64,000 bases of DNA from Hofstenia miamia. Taxonomy: Eukaryota; Xenacoelomorpha; Acoela. Position 1 is the stretch's first letter. Every line of letters starts with the position of its first letter. Positions 58,918-64,000 of the stretch are shown piece by piece. The DNA lies in the NCBI GenBank assembly GCA_004352715.1, contig SCFE01000080.1, forward strand, positions 1,567,132 through 1,631,131, given 5' to 3'. The notes below the pieces were generated by a model, which worked only from the letters and a program-made list of their open reading frames with translations, had not been told where the DNA came from and searched no databases. The translations under genes and the position numbers were made by a program.

Positions 58918-59666
58918 TTCTACTATTTAAAGGAATTTGTAAATGCCTCTAATGATGTATTATGATTAGACAAAGTGTGCTATTTTTAAATGTTTAAAAT
59001 TTCTGCTGTGCAGTATTTCTGGATATAGTTATTACCATACAAAAGGTTATAAGGCACCTGCTAATATTTACAGTATGCTTTAGTACTACATTTTGTTTAT
59101 ACATTACCTGTTTTCTTTTATTTAAATATTTTGCTTTTGTTCAATAATATTCAATAGATTTTACTCAACCTTTATTTCTTGTTGTGTATGTAATTTCTAA
59201 AAATGCTTTTCTAAATTATCTGATAGTTGCCAAGGGTGCCTGGTTCAGGTACAGCTTTACAATTTCATCACTATGGAACTTAGGCAGGTTTAAGAACAGG
59301 GCTCTACACAACTGCTTGTCATTTGTTATGTTTTTATATTTTATTGTAGCACCTAAATTGCATGAGCTGAGGCCTGCACTGAGTTTAGGTTTTACAAGCA
59401 CATAGGGTTTACTCTGCACCCAAGAACTTTTAGGGCTTCTCTCTCTTCATTTAAATTAGGGCTCCATCTAAAATGACTCTTTCTAAAAAGGTTCTCTGTT
59501 TTGGGTTGGCCAAATATGGCCATGCACCCTTCCTTTATCTGATCTCCCAGCTACCTTTAACTTATACTAGGACTAGACTCATTTATCTCTGGACTCAGGC
59601 TCTTAACTATTGAGACATCAGCAAATCCTGGTGTTTTATCTATGCAGATTTCCATGCTGATGCCAC
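58918..59666. repeat. Long inverted repeat, arm B
   Basis: This is the inverted partner of 53069-53745. It is slightly longer because of short insertions (about 59230-59255 and 59365-59400). The arms enclose about 5.2 kb containing a minus-strand ORF relic, the gypsy pol relic and gag-like copy 2. Confidence 0.75.
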
Positions 59667-60639
59667 ACTAACACATCAACTAATAGTGGAACCAAAATAT
59701 TGGTGGACATGTTTATGTAAGAACAAATGATGGAAGCCTTAGGATACAACAAAATACTGGAGAAAATAACAGATGTCTACATATGATGCAGTCTGAAACC
59801 AAAAAAGGATTTGCTCAAATAGTTACTGCAGGTGTGGAAAAATATGAATGTGGACAAACCAATGGACAAAGATTGACTAAATATTGAAACAAAATCACCT
59901 GTTAACTTTCATTCACACAGTTAAAAGCTAACTAATCTCATACCCTTATAACTGAAAGAAAGGTACAGTTTTCTCTCATACTTTCCTTTTTGTCATCATA
60001 TCATAAAGATTAATTACCATAGTCATTATCTGTGGTTGAGGTGGATTTCTCCCATGTGTGCTATTTTCAATCACTATAACAATATCTGAAATTTCAAATT
60101 TTAATAATGTTAGCTTCTCACAGTTAGCAGCTCTCTACTCTCATACCCCCATAATCAAAGAAAGGCTTAGTCCCCATTGTGATGTCATAACATCATAAAG
60201 GTCAGTTATTTCTTTCATTCTATATTTAATCTCATCAGTGTCTATTTATCAACATTTTTCAAGTACATACTAGTTTTCTCAGGAATGCCTTATTGCATTA
60301 AAAAAAAGGCATAACACTTTTGATTAGCAAATTAATGCACTCTAAGATTGAACTTTCAACTTTCTAAAAATGTGTATTATTAAACAGAAAGTACAGAAAA
60401 AGTCAAATGAAATTGTAATAGTCAATTTTTTTACAAGATTTGCTACTAGAGAAACAAAAATTAATAATAATCATTAATTAAACATCTTACAAAGAAAGAT
60501 AAATAGATATTTTAAAAAGAAAGCAAAAAGCAATTAGAAAAATATACCAATGAGGAATTATATTGTAAAATGAAAATATGCTAAAAGCCAATAAGCCCTA
60601 GGATTAATTTATCACAAAAGGAAGCAATGCCACTCAACA

Positions 60640-61500
60640 TTGATTTTGCAGACTATACAAATGGGCCAGTAATCAATGAAGTGATGGTAGCAAATGCTTT
60701 CTGAAAAGTTAAAGCCTATACATCCACAAGAAAAGCATACTGTCCTCATGGATTTTTAAAAATTTCACTAAAGGCCTGTCCAAACTATATCACTATTTAT
60801 ATCAAAAGTGCATTTCAGAATTGTATTACCCAACTAAGTGGAAAGCAACTTCTGTTGCACTAATTCATAAAGTCAATGTCCAGATAATAATAATTATAAA
60901 CATTTTAGGCCTATAACAGTAAAGCCAATTGCAGCAAGATACTTAGATTCATTGATTGTACCTTATTACACAAATGATTCTCTAATATTTTAGATAACCA
61001 ATTTGGCTATAGATAGAATAGATCAACTACTGATGCTTTGTTATTTATAATGGACACCTTAGCAACATCCTTAAATTCTAACGAAACAACAATTGTAAAG
61101 GTTATTTTTCTTGATTATAGAAGAGCATACAATATGGTCTTCAAAATAAGTTGCTTAATAAGCTATACTTGAAATCACCATGGTTAGAAAAATTTTTAAA
61201 ATCATATCTTTTTGGCTTCAATCAAAGTGACAAATATGGTTGTAATAAACTCTCAGATAAAATTCACATGAATGTCTGAGTACCTATTGTCTGGTATGTT
61301 ATTCACATACCTTACAAATGAAATCTGTAATGAGCAAATCACATATCCCACAAATCAAAAATTATAAAATATTACAATGCATTACAGGAGAAATTTCAGT
61401 TTCAATTTGTGAAAGTGAGGATATTTGTTTCACACATAATCTTGCTGATATAGTTTGTTTATCTAAGAAAAAAGCAATCTCATTATAAGTGAAAAGAAAT
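60640..61500 (+). pseudogene. LINE reverse transcriptase relic, third family
   Basis: Motifs are spread over several frames: INEVMVANAF and AYCPHGFLKISLKACPNYIT (about 60675-60790), NNYKHFRPITVKPIAARYLD (about 60890), QFGYR and DALLFIMDTLATSLNSNETT (about 60998-61090), and VIFLDYRRAYNMV (about 61102, motif-A Asp). A later block, DIVCLSKKKAISL (about 61448), occupies the YADD region with the catalytic residues lost. Many stops and a near absence of CpG indicate an old copy. Confidence 0.65.
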
Positions 61501-61929
61501 CTATGATTCTGGGGTTTAGCCATATGCACATATGTTTCTGTTGCATGGTCAATAGGTATTACAGAAAGAAACAAAAAAATCTTAAAAAACCTCTACAATT
61601 GTTTGCTAAATAAACAATAATAGAAAAGATGGATCTCATATAAACTATTAACAGTGCTAACTATGGGTTATTTAACCAATATATATTTCAAACAATCTGT
61701 ATTTAGAAAAATACGTCACGAACTTAACTGCTCAGTAATCAAATACAAAGGGGCAGCATGGATTATGTTTATATTTTTAACTGAAGATGATAAAATATGA
61801 AACCTGATAGATAGAAAAACCAGAATTAGAACTGCAAGAAACAGAAGTAACAAAATTGCAGTGTAACCAATTGTACTGAAAAAAGAACTGGCTAGTTGCA
61901 AATGTACATTTAAACAGAAGTATTTACAG

Positions 61930-63005
61930 AATGAACTACTCATGCTAGAAAACCAAGTGGTGATAGATGTTGACTACATTACAGCAAAACTAACTGTAAG
62001 ACATAAAGACAAACTGAGGCTAGAACAATTTGAGCTTTCTTTTAAGTTTTCTGATGGAGCAACACAGTAAATAGCAAACTACCCAGCAACAATAAGAATA
62101 GCAAGTGCAGGAGCAATAAGGGGAACAGAGGAGGTATAGGAAAGAATGATGAAGGAAATATTAGTGTGTAGACTGCACCAATAATAAAGATTCCAATGAT
62201 AAAGCTAGGATGGAAGATAAAGGAGAAGCCACTAGTGAACATTTCCATGGTATAAGAAAGTTCATATGCCAGAAGTTTGCAAATTACAGAAGATTTAGCA
62301 AGTGAACTAGCATATACAAGATCCAGAAAGTTAGCAATCAAAGGCAAAAACACAGAACACATGTTCATTGAAGGAGACATAACTCAACATCATCTGTATA
62401 AAGACAGAAAAGAGATCCACAAACAAGTTAAACTAGCAAAGGAAGCAGTAGCAGTCACAATAATTCTACATGCAAGAATGAATAATCTGATATGGCTAGA
62501 TATTAGAAGAAGCAACTACAAATACTATGACATATTGAAAAGATTGAAATCACAATGATGATAAGAGCAAATAAGAACAATTCCAGGAAAATGTTGGAGA
62601 AAGACACTATAGATAACACAAATTTCTTCTTCAAGAATGTGTCAATCCCACCAATATAGCAAAACTATTTATATTTGTTTATCCAGACAGTAAACTACAT
62701 GTAGATGTATCACTGGCACACTAAGCAGTAATCAATGTGCATATGACAGTGATGATAGCAATAAAGGGAAATACTTTGAGGTCTTTACAGAAATACTGAA
62801 CAAGCTGCAAACAATGATAACAGTTAACACAAAACTAAAAGAAATTTAATTTCTGAAATGTAAAGAAACAGAATCAACAGAAATGGAGGGTATATTAAAA
62901 CAGAATTACCAGACATTACAATGGAGAGACTCAGAGTCAGAAATGCTAACAGTTAGAGACCAGAATTTCTCAATAAAGAGCTGCATTAAAGGGCACATGT
63001 GACAG
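61930..63005 (+). pseudogene. Gag-like LTR-element protein, copy 3
   Basis: Blocks in order are ANYPATIRIAS (about 62070), an open part (62277-62558) with TRSRKLAIKGKNTEHMFIEG, TIILHARMNNLIWLDIRRS and YKYYDILKRL. After a frameshift come NFFFKNVS and a decayed VSLAH ... MTVMIAIKGNTL block (about 62706-62780). They match copies 1 and 2 in the same order, and the NYP(A/V)TIR(I/T)AS block is shared with copy 2. No CpG remains in the copy. No G-rich tract with TGTAG end was found at its 3' side. Confidence 0.55.
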
Positions 63006-64000
63006 AATGCAAGTGCAAAGGCATTCTTGTCAGCCATTAAATGGTGTAAGCTTAAAGGCACCTCTTCTAAGAGAGAAGTGCACATTTAATCAATTTTACA
63101 TTAGAATAGTATTTAAGGATTTTTAGTTGTGGATTTATTATTAATTTTGTTATTGCAGGTCACCAAAAATATGGCATTAAACATTTCAGCTGAAAGTTAA
63201 TCACTTGTTTTTCAAATAAAGTGAAATAAATCAATAAATCCTTAGTGGAGAACAGACTTAATTTCTTATAATAATTTTTTGGAATAAACTTTTGATGCTT
63301 AACCTATTCTATTTGAAGTTTGAAGTCTCATTCAAATAGTGATTAATGAAATATTATTGTGGATGTTAATACAAACTAAATTAGGAATTGAACATTACTA
63401 AATCAAAGTATTCTACATTATTACAACTGCTGTACAAAGGGAAAAGAACTGTTTGTGTTCAATGATAACTAATATGTTGAATGTATATTTAATTAAATAT
63501 AAAGCCAACAAGTTATAAAAGCTTGCTTTCTTTTGGAAAATTAAGTTAATAGGATATCATGGCCAAGCTACTTTATTATGCAAGGAATCAACTTTAATAA
63601 TATGCAAAGCAATTAATAAATTTCTAAATAAAAAATGAGAGCAAATTTGTTTACAATGAATCTATGTCAAACCAATGAAATTGGGATAATGGGATTTTGG
63701 AAATAAAAATCAAATTAATCAAAAACTTATAAATTTCAGGATCTGGAACACCTTTTTTTGGAATTATCATGCAAATATATACTAAATTTGCCCATTTTAG
63801 AAAATTTAAAATTTCTATGAATATCCTCCATTATATTCATTATTTATGCAGTGTGCACTTTATTGTAGTAAGTAGTTAATTTTTTTTGCTTTCATTCATT
63901 ATTTGTTTAGTAAATTTTTTATTATATATCTGATAGATTTCCTGATCAGTTAGTCATTCATTGTGTTTTTACTGGCAGCCTATTCTATTACTTTTAACAG
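63006..64000. other. Unassigned CpG-free AT-rich DNA
   Basis: No gene or named repeat. The stretch contains no CpG dinucleotide, like the 1.3 kb before it. Confidence 0.6.

Noticed and set aside
62042-62380. 112-codon minus-strand ORF rich in Leu, Phe and Pro, resembling a membrane protein
   Set aside because: It is the antisense shadow of gag-like copy 3, whose plus-strand blocks match two other copies.

Overview
The window reads as nuclear DNA from an invertebrate animal. It is AT-rich, has long introns, and is packed with (TA)n arrays, five of which run into blocks of Ns. The transposable elements are animal types: CR1/Jockey-like LINEs with AP endonuclease, a Penelope-like element with a GIY-YIG nuclease, a Tc1-type transposon, hAT-type MITEs and Ty3/gypsy LTR elements. 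The phylum cannot be fixed from the sequence.

The one clear host gene is a MAP kinase kinase of the MEK1/2 (MAP2K1/2) family on the + strand. Seven exons join in phase: 18421-18488, 21213-21441, 24657-24803, 24919-25048, 27771-27895, 28379-28627 and 33057-33118. They encode about 336 residues: an ERK-docking D-motif, the glycine loop, the ATP lysine, HRD, DFG, the activation loop, the proline-rich insert and most of the C-lobe. The exon for the last kinase helix was not found and may lie in the N gap at 43919-44079. A possible terminal exon with stop and AATAAA lies at 44990-45056. The introns (115 bp to about 4.4 kb) carry transposon relics.

Region by region: 1-2.1 kb, nothing recognised. 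2.1-9.7 kb, LINE relics, a MITE, a short LTR element and one nearly full-length but broken LINE (5581-9650). 9.7-11.6 kb, nothing recognised. 11.6-15.2 kb, a nest of LINE relic, MITE, Tc1 element and palindromic Penelope element, several bounded by (TA)n. 15.2-18.4 kb, a hAT MITE, a short CAGCGCCCG repeat cluster and a large gap. 18.4-45.1 kb, the MEK gene with a mariner deletion derivative, a gag-like LTR fragment, LINE fragments and a solo LTR. 45.1-50 kb, sparse, with a hAT MITE and a 12-bp minisatellite.

From about 50 kb to the end the composition changes. CpG becomes rare and is absent from 61721 to 64000, whereas the first kilobase has close to 30. This part is a graveyard of retroelements: a Ty3/gypsy RT-RNase H relic, two copies of the gag-like protein also seen at 22.8 kb, a LINE RT relic, and 0.7-kb inverted arms at 53.1 and 59.7 kb. 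Differences between the arms include CpG to TpG/CpA changes. Either this segment has a long history of methylation-driven decay, or it was joined to the rest by the assembler; single-base Ns at 23601 and 58561 mark suspicious joins.

The most unusual signal is the gag-like family. Three diverged copies share a YYD-K core and an AH-MTL-KG-Y core. Two of them end at a G-rich tract followed by TGTAG, the same kind of junction that starts the LTR of the short element at about 3.2-4.0 kb.
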